From contig NC_036443.1 in the NCBI RefSeq assembly GCF_002775205.1, positions 16,902,373 through 16,966,372 on the forward strand: DNA of 64,000 nucleotides. The letters run 5' to 3'. This DNA comes from Xiphophorus maculatus. Taxonomy: Eukaryota > Chordata > Actinopteri > Cyprinodontiformes > Poeciliidae. A program made the translations under genes and the position numbers. Positions 12,580 through 36,960 of this stretch are shown here, piece after piece; the first letter of the stretch is position 1; each line of letters begins with the position of its first letter. The notes below the pieces were generated by a model. The model was not told where the DNA came from and ran no database searches. It saw only the letters and a program-made list of their open reading frames with translations.

Positions 12580-13440
12580 ATGAGGTCATCACTACTGGTT
12601 CTGCTCCTCCTGATCGGCGTCCAGGCTGTACTGAACATGGGAGGTGGTTTGGCCCGGAACCCTGGAGCAGCCAATCACAGCGCAGGGCAACAGGAGACAG
12701 CAGCAGCCAGGGGACAGCTTTCTCAGGACCAAACTTCATATCAGCAACACAGGACCACCCATCATAGAACCAAGAGGACACAGAGTGCAGCCTCAAACAT
12801 GCAGAACAGAACCCCTGTCATTGGACCCTCTCCAGCAGGTTCCTCTCCAGACCCCTCCAGCCCAGTGGTGGACCCGAAGCTCTTCTCTAAGAGACATTAT
12901 CGCCCCTCACCTCGTGTTGTCTTTAGCGAGGTAATCCCTTCGCATGACGTTCTGGATGGTGAGGGTTATGACTTTGAAAGGGTGAGGGGGCTGAGGGTAA
13001 GGCGCAAAGCAGTATCACACACCATGCATCGAGGAGAGTACTCTGTGTGTGACAGTATAAATACCTGGGTGAACAAGACACGAGCCACAGACATGTCTGG
13101 AAATGAAGTGACAGTACTCTCCCACGTTACAGTCAACAACAAGGTAAAGAAACAGCTTTTTTATGAGACCACCTGTAGATCCCCGACACACAGGAGTTCT
13201 GGAATCGTAATCGGGGGACGATCTGGAGGACGAGGTGGAAAGCAAGGCTCCAAGACAGGCAACTCAGGTTGTCGAGGCATTGACAGCCGCTACTGGAACT
13301 CCCACTGCACCAACACAGACATATATGTAAGCGCTCTGACCGTCTTCAAGGAACAGACAGCCTGGCGTTTCATCCGCATCAACGCTGCATGTGTGTGTGT
13401 TCTCAGCCGGAATTCTTGGTCAAGAAGACCGGGACACTGA
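12580..13440 (+). CDS. ngf: Nerve growth factor precursor (NGF, neurotrophin-6-like form)
   Basis: Encodes a secreted neurotrophin precursor of 286 aa, acting through Trk and p75NTR receptors on neurons. Residues 1-19 form a hydrophobic signal peptide (LLVLLLLIG). Residues 20-142 are the pro-domain, which ends in a furin site R139-V-R-R142, giving a 144-residue mature chain. Mature landmarks are GEYSVCDS (C157), YETTC (C199), [15 protein letters not shown] (C231 and following) and [17 protein letters not shown] near the end, the cysteine-knot signature. C199 and C231 are 31 residues apart against 9 in human NGF: a Gly/Arg/Lys-rich insert of 22 residues. The ATG at 12,580 follows a splice acceptor (tgacccag, AG at 12,567-12,568). 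This matches the family's single main coding exon preceded by non-coding exons. An in-frame GTG at 12,574 is not a credible start. The neighbour tspan2 supports the call. Confidence 0.96.
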   Translation: MRSSLLVLLLLIGVQAVLNMGGGLARNPGAANHSAGQQETAAARGQLSQDQTSYQQHRTTHHRTKRTQSAASNMQNRTPVIGPSPAGSSPDPSSPVVDPKLFSKRHYRPSPRVVFSEVIPSHDVLDGEGYDFERVRGLRVRRKAVSHTMHRGEYSVCDSINTWVNKTRATDMSGNEVTVLSHVTVNNKVKKQLFYETTCRSPTHRSSGIVIGGRSGGRGGKQGSKTGNSGCRGIDSRYWNSHCTNTDIYVSALTVFKEQTAWRFIRINAACVCVLSRNSWSRRPGH

Positions 13441-13970
13441 CTGAGGTGTGGACCGCTCTTGACCACTGGACTATGAAAGCAAACACACATTTTTACAAAA
13501 CAGCCACTGCAGCATCTATGCCAATGCTCCTATCATACACCCACTGATAACAGCAGTCAATAAACATACACATGCACACGCACACACACACACATACACA
13601 TGTCTTCATTCAGTCCCTTGTTCCCTGACCCTACCTCAGTCAAAGAAGTCCTAGTAGTTTTAAGTTATGAGGACCGCATGTTATATTTATGGTTTATACA
13701 GACAAATATAAAAGTATATACAGTATGTGTATATATACAAAATTATTTCAACTTTTTAAATGTTATTAATGTTGTTATTGTTGTTGTGTTGTCCATGCTG
13801 TTATTTATTAAACACCTCAGTGCTTGCCTGCCTGGTTGTGCCGTTTTTATCCCACTCAGACAGCGTTAAAGTGCTGTGGAAATGTTTTTGTTCCTCCCCT
13901 TTCTTGCTTTTTTGTCACACTGAAAAAAAATTACACCAGAAAAAAAGCATATGGTGGTAAATAAAAATTA
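13441..13970 (+). other. ngf: Probable ngf 3' UTR
   Basis: Sequence after the ngf stop holds AATAAA at 13,559-13,564 and 13,960-13,965, plus a short (CA)n run at about 13,570-13,595. The extent is inferred from these signals and not from transcript data. Confidence 0.4.
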
Positions 13971-14533
13971 GTTTTTAACAATTATTCCTTTTGTTGTTGG
14001 ATATAAATAGCTAAACAATTGATTGAATCGCGCTTGACGACAATGGTTTCCATCAAAAGTTTGAGGTAAATGACAATGAAACTTTTACATCACCACATAG
14101 GGATTTTGGTCGACTCCTTCTTGCATAATTGTTTCAAAATAGTTACGTCAGCTTAAATTCAACTGGTGGTTTGACATTCTCCTTAAAGACTTTCTAGTAG
14201 AGAGGAGAATTTCATTTACAGAAAGTTATTCAGGTTCTGAGAAGCAAGGCAACAACAGACCATTAGACTATCATCAGTGATTAACTGTCAGATGTTTTTA
14301 TTATTAAATATTGTACTTTTAAATTAGATGTAATGGGGTACACATGTTCTAAAAATTACTATTTTTTTCTAATCAGAGACCAGAATAATTTCCCTAGAGT
14401 TTTTGGAATTGTGATGTGTTTTGGCAGATTTAAGAAGGGTCTTTGTGATCTTTAGGGACAGCAGTGGTTCTCCCCATGGACTTGCATGGATGCCATTTTT
14501 GCCCAGTCTCATTCTGATGAATGAGACTGATGA

Positions 14534-14575
14534 TGCAGACCTCTCTTTCCTGAAGTGAGGAAAGAGAGGTTTGCA
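14534..14575. other. 18-bp hairpin with a 6-nt loop
   Basis: TGCAGACCTCTCTTTCCT (14,534-14,551) pairs with AGGAAAGAGAGGTTTGCA (14,558-14,575) at 17 of 18 positions. The remaining position is a G-T pair. No repeat family was recognised around it. Confidence 0.6.
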
Positions 14576-15069
14576 GTTTCAAATGCTGTGCTGAGTTTTA
14601 GTGACATCCTGGATCAGTTAATACACTCTTGGAGTTATTTACCTTATTTGTTTCGCAATTTGTGGGTAATTTCTCTCCCTGTGATTCAATGGAGTCCCAA
14701 AGCCTTTGTGTCTCTCGTAAAATCGAGGTATCATGGTTTTTGAGACAATGTAGCTTAGTTTTTGTTGTCAGACTGGTTCTATGTATATAACGTTTTGACT
14801 ACACAGGAATCTATGTTGAAACATGGACTCCTGTGGCTTATAGACAAGTATGGGTTATGTACTTTTTATATTCTTTTTTCAAAGTTAAGAGGTTCGCTAG
14901 AACAAAGGTTTAACATTTATTACAGTGTGTCTACTGAAGCCATATATAAATCCCACTTTGAATGAAATTACTAAAGTAAAGCACATTTCATTCCATTTAA
15001 TCCTGTTTTCACTATTAGGTGAACACTGTTCGTTCACTCAGGCAAATCATTATATTTTACCGGACAATG

Positions 15070-15083
15070 CCGCCCTCTTGTGG
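15070..15083 (-). promoter_or_regulatory. CTCF-like motif
   Basis: On the minus strand CCACAAGAGGGCGG differs at one position from the core CCASYAGRKGGC. This is a motif match only. Sites this short occur by chance and inside some fish repeats. Confidence 0.25.
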
Positions 15084-16074
15084 TGACAAACAGAACAGTG
15101 TTCCCTCCCTGCTGATTCCCCACCTTTCCTCACAGCACCAGGTGCCTGGCTGTTCTCTCACCATCACTAATAATGCTCTCTCACACATCACTCTTCCAGT
15201 ATAACAAGTACACAGTGTGTTTCCAGGAAACATCATTATGCCAAGCCTGTGTGATCAAAGGTTTTTCTTCTTTTTTTCAGAAACTGACTCTAGATAAACT
15301 CCATTTGGCAGAAGCTACTGACATGCATTGAGATTTACTAACAGAGCACTGCCTCCTTTTGATCCTGCAACAGCAGCTGTGCAGTTATACAAGGTATTAA
15401 TGTGCAGAAGCAGAAAGTGAAGCAGAAATCACAGAAAATATGCAAAATGTTATAGGTTATGTTTTTTTATACCACAATCAAACACTTACCATTTTCACAA
15501 CTTAGTCCAAAATTGCCTTGAAAAAGGGTTGATTGTTTTTACCAATTAACCAGTCTGTGAAACAGAATGGTGGAAAATAAGTTTACTGACTTACTTAAAC
15601 ATTAGCAATTCTATCTCTGAATGGCTGAAAAAAATAAAGTTAAAGAGAGAAAAAAAGGGGTTTGGAGTAACCTAGTCAAAGGGACTTAGAACCAGTTGAG
15701 ATCATATGAAGTGGCCATCTTGGTTATTTCCAAGATGGCGGCGCGCGTAGACGCAGCTGCTCTGTGCTCACCGACTCGAAGTTCGTCTTTTCCACTTTGC
15801 TCGGTTAAGAACACCTACAACCGACAAAATTTACTGGCCATTGGTCAAGCAATCGGGGAAAGGCTGTCACAGGAGCTTTTCCGTGTCCACAACAACATTC
15901 CGGTCGATATTGCGCGGACACCGGGCTCTCCCTGGATTACAATCCCAGTATCTAGGAAAGGGCGACGGCGGAGAGATCGTAAACAAAAGAGGGGGTGTCG
16001 CAGCGGCGTGTTAGTTAGCGAGGCTCAGGAAACAACCACACAAACCACCGCTACCAAGCATCTTTCTCTCCAAC

Positions 16075-16557
16075 GTGAGGTCTCTCGCTAACAAACTGGA
16101 CGAATGGAAGCTGTGGATTGCAACTGACAACCTCATCCGGGAATGCTGCATTCTGTTGATCACGGAGACGTGGTTAAATCCAACCATACCGGACCCGGAG
16201 ATGGAGTTAGCAGGCTACACAGCACATGGACAGGACCGATCAGCGAGCTCCGGTACGAACTCCACAGTAGTTGTTAGTCACTGTTCTCCAGGCGTGGAGG
16301 TCATCACAATTAAATGCAGACCCCGATACCTCCCACTTGAGTTTAACGCCATTCTACTCACTGCGGTTTACATAGCACCGGATGCTAACGCTAGCTCGGC
16401 CGTGGGACTCCTGCATGATACTATCAGCAACAACCAGAAGAAGTACCCCGAGGCTGTTCATATCGTCTCTGGGGACTTTAATCGTGCTGATCTGAAATCA
16501 GTCCTCCATAAATTCCATCAACACGTAAAGGGCACAACCAACTTCATGCTGCCCTGA
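16075..16557 (+). pseudogene. LINE AP-endonuclease domain, truncated
   Basis: A 160-codon open frame. It contains LLITETWLNP (the catalytic-Glu region), a TAVYIAPDA block and HIVSGDFNRAD (the GDFN-like motif), all landmarks of the non-LTR retrotransposon endonuclease that nicks target DNA. The frame ends where the internal deletion joins it to RT sequence out of frame. The true upstream frame continues back through SIFLSNVRSLANKLDEW (about 16,059-16,107), lost by a frameshift. Confidence 0.8.
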
Positions 16558-16589
16558 CCCACTTAGAGAAGCAGGGGAGCTACGTCAGA

Positions 16590-17345
16590 ATGCTCTTCGT
16601 GGACTTCAGCTCAGCATTTAATACCATACTTCCCCAACGTCTGGTGTCCAAGCTAGCAAACCTTGGGCTTCCATCAGCCACCTGCAGTTGGATCCTGGAC
16701 TTCCTAACATGTCGCTCCCAGAAGTTCAGACTGGGTCCCCACACCTCCACTGCTCTGAGCCTGAACACCGGATCGCCACAGTGTTGCGTGCTCAGCCCAC
16801 TTCTTTACACCCTCTACACTCATGACTGTGTCTCCAACCACCTCAGCAACAAGATCATAAGGTTTGCAGATGACACGACTGTTGTTGGTCTCATCTCAGG
16901 CGGGAAGGGGGAGCTGGAGTACAGGGATGAGGTGAAGCGGCTGTCAGAGTGGTGCAAAGTCAATAACCTGCTCCTCAACTCCTCCAAAACAAAGGAGCTG
17001 GTGATCGACTTCAGGAAGAACAAAACGGACATCCAGCCTCTCACCATCAGTGGGAGCTGTGTGGAGAGGGTCCCAGTGTTCAGGTTTCTGGGCATGGAGT
17101 TGGAGGACAAGCTAACCTGGAGCACCAACACCAAGGAGCTGTTGAAGAAGGCACAGCCGAGACTGTACTTTCTGAGAATACTCAAGAAGAACCGTCTCCC
17201 CTCAGACCTGCTGCAGGTCTTCTATCACTGCTCCATAGAGAGTGTGCTCACGTACGGTCTGTGTGTGTGGTACGGCAGCAGCACATCCACGGACAAGAAG
17301 GCGCTCCAGAGGGTTGTTAGGGCAGCAGAGAGAACCATAGGCTGA
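16590..17345 (+). pseudogene. LINE reverse transcriptase domain, 5'-truncated
   Basis: A 251-codon open frame encoding the palm and thumb of a non-LTR reverse transcriptase. MLFVDFSSAFNTI carries the first catalytic Asp, GSPQCCVLSPLLYTLYTHD is the template-grip region, and FADDT supplies the catalytic Asp pair. KELVIDFRKN and FRFLGMELEDKLTW are typical L2/CR1-group motifs. The start is only the first ATG; homologous codons extend back to about 16,540 (LHAALTHLEKQGSYV). A TGA at the end interrupts a frame that resumes at PLPTMEQIYTS. Confidence 0.85.
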
Positions 17346-17789
17346 CCCCTCCCCACTATGGAACAGATTTACACTTCCAGGCTCCACAAGAAAGTTTTGG
17401 ACATTTTAAATGACTCTTCACACCCTGGCCATGGTCTCTTCCAGCTGCTGCCATCAGGCAAGAGATACAGAGCAATAAAAACCAGGACAAATCGCCTAAA
17501 AAACAGTTTTTACCCGATGGCAATCATGGCACTAAATTCAAAGGCATAAGAACTTCTGCTCGTGACATCACTTTGTTATAAATGTAAATTCTGTTGCGAC
17601 ACTTCCAGGCGCTTCAACCATCTTCTGATGTCTATTTATTTCTCATTTTGTACTATTTATTTCTTTATCTTTGTATATTATGTATATACACATAACCTGC
17701 ATCTTAACTCGAGTCGAGCAAATCTCAATCTCGTTGTAATCTGTTGATGACAATGACGAATAAATCTTATCTTATCTTTAACAGGATGT

Positions 17790-18320
17790 TGGTGCTCAAA
17801 AAACATCCAAAGAGGATGAAATAAAACACTTCAGCAAGGAAGCGGAATAAAAATTCCTCAACGACAATATGAAAGACTTAGAGCCAATTTATTCAAATTG
17901 CTTCATTGCAGTTGGTGCCAAAAGAGGTATCTATGTGTCCCTGAAAACCTTTAACAGTGGTGCCACCTTCTCAGAGGCCAAAACTGTTATTGGTCTGATC
18001 CAGGACATTGATGAGTCTGCACAGACAGGAGGTGGATGAGCTGGTCTACTGGTGTGGTCAGAACCAGCTGAAGCTTAACCCACACAAGACTGCAGAGATG
18101 ATGGCAGGCTACCAGAGAACGCCCCCAACACTCCCTCCTCTTAGCCTCCTCAGCAACACTGTGTCTACAGTGAATTACTACTGGTGCCTATGAACTACCT
18201 GATATGGTCCTCACACATAGAGACTGTCTGGAAGAAGGCCCATCTGAGACTGTACTTTATGTGGAAACTCAAGACTGCCACAGGAGCTGCTGGTACTACT
18301 GTTTTCGCAAAGGTAAGATA
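17790..18320 (+). mobile_element. Second decayed reverse-transcriptase fragment
   Basis: Immediately after the L2-like element lies another RT remnant. VDELVYWCGQNQLKLNPHKT (about 18,029-18,088) corresponds to the post-FADD 'WC..N.L.LN..KT' motif, followed by degraded 'VNYYW...W' and 'KKAHLRLYF' blocks (to about 18,260). It diverges from the copy upstream, so it is a different or older element. Confidence 0.6.
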
Positions 18321-18617
18321 CCACATAGACATTTTCTTAACTCAGAGTATCTTGATAAACAATTAAAGTCCCCAGATCAATATTGTGCATATTTGCACAA
18401 ATTAAAGCTTTTCTTGTTTTGTAAAAATACTGTATATATTTAAATGTACAAGAATACATACTAAGGCATATCAAATGTCTTCTTTGAGAGAGAAAGCAAA
18501 AGGACAATAGGAAAACTGAAATCAAACTAATTGTTTGTGTGCACAAACTTGGAGAATAAAGCTGATACTGAACAAAATAGAGAACTATTGCAGCCTTAAT
18601 GTGAAGCTTTGAAATTA

Positions 18618-18629
18618 CCACCAGAGGGC
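18618..18629 (+). promoter_or_regulatory. CTCF-like motif
   Basis: CCACCAGAGGGC matches the core CCASYAGRKGGC at every position. Its orientation is opposite to the weaker site at 15.07 kb, so the pair diverges. Sequence match only. Confidence 0.3.
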
Positions 18630-19376
18630 GTTACACTGCCACAGATGGAAAGTGTCCTTCACATTCAAAACATCCCTACGTTTTGCTCTTGGTTTATTGA
18701 ATAATGACTTTCTCAAATACGTCAGAAATGGCGGAGAAGCTGAAGTAGATATGGGTGGAACAAGAACAGTTCTTACATAAATATGATCTCAGTATATTCC
18801 CATTAACTGTCTATTTCTAACTCATAAGTCAACACAACATACAGTATGTGCTATAAATGGTCTAGTCATCTATTTACATCTAGCTGTTTCCATTAAGACC
18901 ATGGCTTACACACATTATTTCCTCCCACTTTAACATAGCAACTGAACCACCGCTGGCACAACAAACAAGCTGGAACCTCTTGGTCTTATCTGCATGTCCT
19001 TTTACTCTGGACAGGTTCCAATCTAAACTTTTCTGTTCTCTAACCATACTCCACCATTCTTCAACTGGGTCTGAAAGCACGAGCTTGCAAACTTGTAGCT
19101 AATATAGTTCTGGGGCAGAACAGAGTAAAAGTATCATGGATAATTAATCTTTTCAATCCAACATTAAGTGGCCCGTTTGTGCCAAACTCGCTGCCTGTCC
19201 CCTCTCTATCACGCCATTCCTGTCTACCTCCACCCTCCATCAATCAGCATGGCAGAGTGCTTTGTTACTCAAGAAGGACATTTTCTTATGATGGCCTAAT
19301 TGCCACTAATAAAGCAGCAGTGCTCTTTGGATGTTCATTCCATTGTTCTCTGTGGCGGTGTGGAAAATATCTATTT

Positions 19377-19412
19377 ACTTTGATGGAGCACTCTCAGTTG
19401 CTCCATCAAAGT
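19377..19412. other. 14-bp perfect hairpin
   Basis: ACTTTGATGGAGCA (19,377-19,390) and TGCTCCATCAAAGT (19,399-19,412) are perfect inverted repeats across an 8-nt loop. No family recognised. Confidence 0.55.
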
Positions 19413-20279
19413 CCCTGCTCTTTTTATGTTAGCAGTAGTACATTTATTGTGTATCTTCTTTGTGCTTAGCAACTTCTAGGTTGGAGTAAGTTGGAAAATT
19501 CATTAACACTGACATGGAAAAAGGTCAAATACAACTCAGGCTGAGTAATGGATTAGCTTAACTCAACATCCAAAAACTTAAAATGAGCCAAGAAAGTACA
19601 CAGTGAAACAGCTACATCAGTGTTAAAACAGATTACTCCTCAGGTGTTCACTACACTTAGCATTTCAATGGAAAGTTGTTTCTCTCTATCTGGCTGCTAC
19701 GATTTTTAAGAAGTATAAAAAGAAACTTTTAAGCAGAAGTCCAATTTCACTATGACATTTTGGAAAAGCAAGTAAAAGATGTTAGCTTAAAAAGGAAACA
19801 AAACACATTGTATTTTTTGTAATTGTGTTGCAAAAATCATTCCTGGATTAAGGAGGGCTGCAGAAATGACTCTTTCCTGGAGTTTTCTTGTTTTCTCAAC
19901 ACTGAGGTCAAATTTAGTTGCATAGCACATTTAGAAACAACCAAATCTGACCTAAATGCTTACACTTCTGTGTTTATATTTCCTCCTTGTAGTTAACCTT
20001 CCAATCTAAAAAAAAACACTGGGTGTTTAATGGTTAATCTTTATTACATATTAACAGTTTACTGTCACTTTTACATGGTGACGGTAGTGATGTAAAAACA
20101 GAACAGAAACAACGTTGTGAAATGAGTTTCTGCAATTCATTTTGGCTTAGCCTACAGACGGTTAGAAACTTTGAATCAAAGGGAGGTTGGAACATATGAG
20201 GCTATGTATAAGCAATACTTTTTATGGAAAATATCTCTCTTGAGCAACCAACAACAACGTCTCCATCGAGTAGCTTCAA

Positions 20280-20347
20280 CCCCCCTGAGCCACCCTCGGC
20301 TGTATTGAAAGGGGCGGTCTGGAAAGATTAAGCGGCTCCTGCGGTGT

Positions 20348-20395
<48 letters not shown>

Positions 20396-20537
20396 CGGGT
20401 GTGTGTGTGCGTAAGTGTCAGAGAGAGGAAGAGAGAGAGAGAGCGCGCTTCTAAGTGCTTTCTGTTAGACCGTTAGCTTGTGAGTTTGTTCATCAGTGTG
20501 AGCATTTTACACGGACAAATACCAACATCCAGCCGAC
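20280..20537 (+). promoter_or_regulatory. tspan2: Putative tspan2 promoter / 5' UTR
   Basis: The stretch upstream of the tspan2 ATG is richer in G+C than its surroundings. It carries a (GT)20 tract (20,351-20,390) and a purine-rich GAGAGA block (about 20,420-20,445). No TATA box stands out. The transcription start is not resolvable from sequence alone. Confidence 0.4.
20351..20390 (+). repeat. (GT)n microsatellite upstream of tspan2
   Basis: An uninterrupted (GT)20 tract, followed by imperfect GT-rich sequence to about 20,412. It lies about 150 bp before the tspan2 ATG. Confidence 0.9.
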
Positions 20538-34306
<13,769 letters not shown>

Positions 34307-34401
34307 GATCCATGTTTAATCTACGCTCGCCATTTCCATAAGTTTCAGAAATTCGTTTTCACCCTGGTGCTCTGCTTCCATCTTTTGATCTGTTTATATT
34401 T

Positions 34402-34441
34402 TATTACTATTATTATTATTATTATTATTATTATTATCATT
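34402..34441. repeat. (ATT)n microsatellite
   Basis: About 12 ATT units with one C substitution near the end, about 100 bp after the tspan2 stop codon. Confidence 0.85.
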
Positions 34442-35109
34442 ATTCGTAGTCACAACCAAATAGAATAATAGCTTTTGTAACCATCTGTTAGGACAGTTTA
34501 TTTTGACCTGACAATCTCTTAAACAGTTTTTTCTCTCAACCATTTGGGAATTTTAACCCACATACTGTCACAGCCGTGTCAGTGCTTTTTCACACAATCT
34601 TGACGCTGACCCCTCAGCTGTGGGAAACTGGAGCCTTAGAGTGCAGTCTGAGGTTTAAACAGCTGAGTTTGCTTATGTGTGACACAGAAGCACACACATA
34701 CTAACACACTAATGCCATGCTATGTGAGACCATAACCTTAGGAAAAAAAAAACTGACTAGTAGTGCCTCAAAAAAGGCAGAGGCACATACTGTACACAGA
34801 CTCTGTGTACTGCTTACATGGGAGTTTTTCTTCAACAGAACAACTCTTAATATAATAATTGTAGAAATTGTAAATTTAATTCATTTGGTTTTTCAAAAAA
34901 TCTTTATTGAAACCATTGATGCTCAAGCCAACCCTTTCCTCTGAATTTGAAACTTATAAACGGATCCAAACAAAGAAAACAAAAGTGGCGCTAGACATTT
35001 TCTGAAGAGATTTTAATGTCTTGCAAAATCAACACCAATTATTGCTATTGCACTGATCTCTGTGAGAAAATAGTTGATCACATATTGTTAATTTATGCTA
35101 ATTTCGGCA

Positions 35110-35420
35110 AGCTGACCTTGTGTTTAAGGTTGTTTGCACACCTGAAATGTTTAATTCATTTGAAACAACCTCCAGTTCTTTTCCCTCTTGTTGCAGTTCA
35201 TTTCTACAGATATGAACACAACTATTGCACTAGGTTGCAGACCAAGGCAACCATACCGAGACCGGAGGAGGTGGTCTTGGTGTGGTGGCAAATAAACTCT
35301 AGGCTGAGTTATTTATGGTGTGAACGTCATCAGACCTCAATCCAACACAAGCACCAGGTTTACACCCCAAGATTGAGTCATACGCCCTCCTCTTGCCAGA
35401 TCTGCTTTGCATTCTGAGCG
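35110..35420 (+). repeat. Possible dispersed repeat fragment
   Basis: 'accgagaccggaggaggtgg' and 'tctaggctgagttatttatggtgtgaacgtc' recall a teleost DNA-transposon family with 'gaggtggtctcggt...tttgtggtgtgaaagcg'. No terminal repeats identified. Confidence 0.3.
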
Positions 35421-36960
35421 GCGGTAGAATACACAACCTAACACACAAAGACCGTGCATCTTTTTTATGAAAGCAAAAAAAAAACTTGATATAACTTTCA
35501 AGATCTTGTCAATCAGTAATCTTCTCAGATGTCTTTTTTATCCAGAAACAAAGTAATATAATTCAATTCTCAGTGTTTTCTATTAGCTCAGAAGACTAAA
35601 TGGCCAAAATATTCTGGAGCTGCAGATACCCCTTATGCCCATATGCATAGAGAAAATCCGTAGACTGCGAAGACACAGTCTTGTTGTTTGTGTTGGAATA
35701 GTCAGGAGGTTCAGTTTTGTCTTGATCCAGCCACAGTCTTGGTCCATTGTGAAGGAAACCTAACACTCAGAAAGACACTCAAGTTATTTTACCTTACGTC
35801 CAAAAATACAGGTAAAATACTCATGTGATCGTCCTCCCTAAATATACAGCAGAATAAAACTACTTTTTGTGAAATATATTTAGAACATAAAGCTTATGAA
35901 TAGAGATGCTTAAAATGAATGAAAATGCTTTTTTTGTCTAAATGTTTTACGCAGAAAGTTGAACAAAGTGTCCCAGCTGATTAACTGAGAACTTTCATTG
36001 TCAGTTTAAAATCTATATCTCATTTCAATATAATCTCTTTTGTGCCTTAAAAACACCTCTCCCAAAACATCAAAAAAAATGTTTAGAAAGTCAATGTGTC
36101 CCTTCTAATTCATTAAACCAAGTACTGGATGGAATCATGACCAATGTGAAATTGTTTACATTTATGTGGGTTGAACTAAGTCGCTGAAACTGCTGTCGCA
36201 GTTATTTGAGTGTCAGGATTCCAACTTGTAAATATGTTGGGGTTTTTTTTGTTTTTTTTATTAGTTGTAAATTATTTGTGGCAGATGTGGTAGTTATTAT
36301 TTAACATGTTCTATGTCAAATTGTGTTTGGTGTAGATGTACAGTGACAAAGTAATGTCAGTTTTAACAATTCGGAAAGAGAATTAACTCATACAGAACTT
36401 ATTAATGTGCCTTTGTTTGATGGCAAGCATCATGTGTTTAAAGAGCAAATAAATGTAGCAATGTGTGCATACGTTTGTAGAGATGGACTACTAATACAGT
36501 AGTACTAGGTTCTATTTGAGAAGTGGTTCATATGTTGTGCTCCTGAATCTTTCCTCATTTAAATTGGTTAAGGTTTCAAAATTAAGACCTTTCCATATAG
36601 CCATAATAAAACCTTTTTTATACCCACAAATAAGTCTTCTCACCCAGAATAATCTGCTTATAGTTGGTTGATTAAGGTCAAACACACTTGTTGTTGTTGG
36701 TCAATAGCACTGACCTACTGCGGGTTTTGCTTTTGTTATTTCAGTGAAGAATGAGTCAAATATAAGAACTAAAAGGCTTACGCACTACTGCAGGCTGCCA
36801 GTTGGCAGTGTTTACTCTTACGATTCAGGCAACACATAAGAGAGCCCCTAAAGTGCCATTTGGTTCAGCAGACTTTCAGTGTTTACTGCTATTCACTCCA
36901 AAAGCTGTCGCTGTGTAAATTTGGAGTTGTGACAAAATGTGAACCTTTAAAAATAAAACT

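Larger units (their letters stand above)
13971..15690. other. ngf-tspan2 intergenic spacer, first part
   Basis: No coding exon seen. It contains a near-perfect hairpin (14,534-14,575) and a CTCF-like motif (15,070-15,083), listed separately. Confidence 0.45.
15731..17790 (+). mobile_element. Internally deleted L2-like LINE
   Basis: Starts with the GC-rich AAGATGGCGGCGCGCGTAGA (15,731) and ends with 'gacaatgacgaataaatcttatcttatct' (about 17,745-17,778). In order it shows an N-terminal segment (about 15,736-16,030), an AP-endonuclease domain (about 16,030-16,530), reverse transcriptase motifs (VDFSSAFNTI, SPLLYTLYTHD, FADDT) over 16,545-17,345 and a C-terminal block ending HPGHGLFQLLPSGKRYRAIK / RLKNSFYP (17,358-17,549). 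It is inactive: the frame shifts near 16,035, the EN-to-RT linker and the N-terminal RT are deleted at about 16,525-16,545, and a TGA interrupts the frame at 17,343-17,345. It is nearly full length at both ends, which suggests that the deletion came during or after insertion. Clade (L2/CR1 group) is judged from motif style only. Confidence 0.85.
18321..20279. other. ngf-tspan2 intergenic spacer, second part
   Basis: No coding exon seen. It holds a CTCF-like motif (18,618-18,629) and a 14-bp hairpin (19,377-19,412), listed separately. Confidence 0.45.
34307..36960 (+). other. tspan2: tspan2 3' UTR and downstream spacer
   Basis: Sequence after the tspan2 stop. It holds an (ATT)n tract (34,402-34,441) and candidate AATAAA signals at 36,448-36,453 and 36,952-36,957. 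The ORF at 35,016-35,417 lies in repeat-like sequence and shows no domain. UTR length is a guess. Confidence 0.35.

Noticed and set aside
12467-12796. 109-codon minus-strand ORF
   Set aside because: Antisense shadow of the ngf signal peptide and pro-domain.
35016-35417. 133-codon + strand ORF
   Set aside because: Overlaps repeat-like sequence downstream of tspan2. No domain or codon signal.
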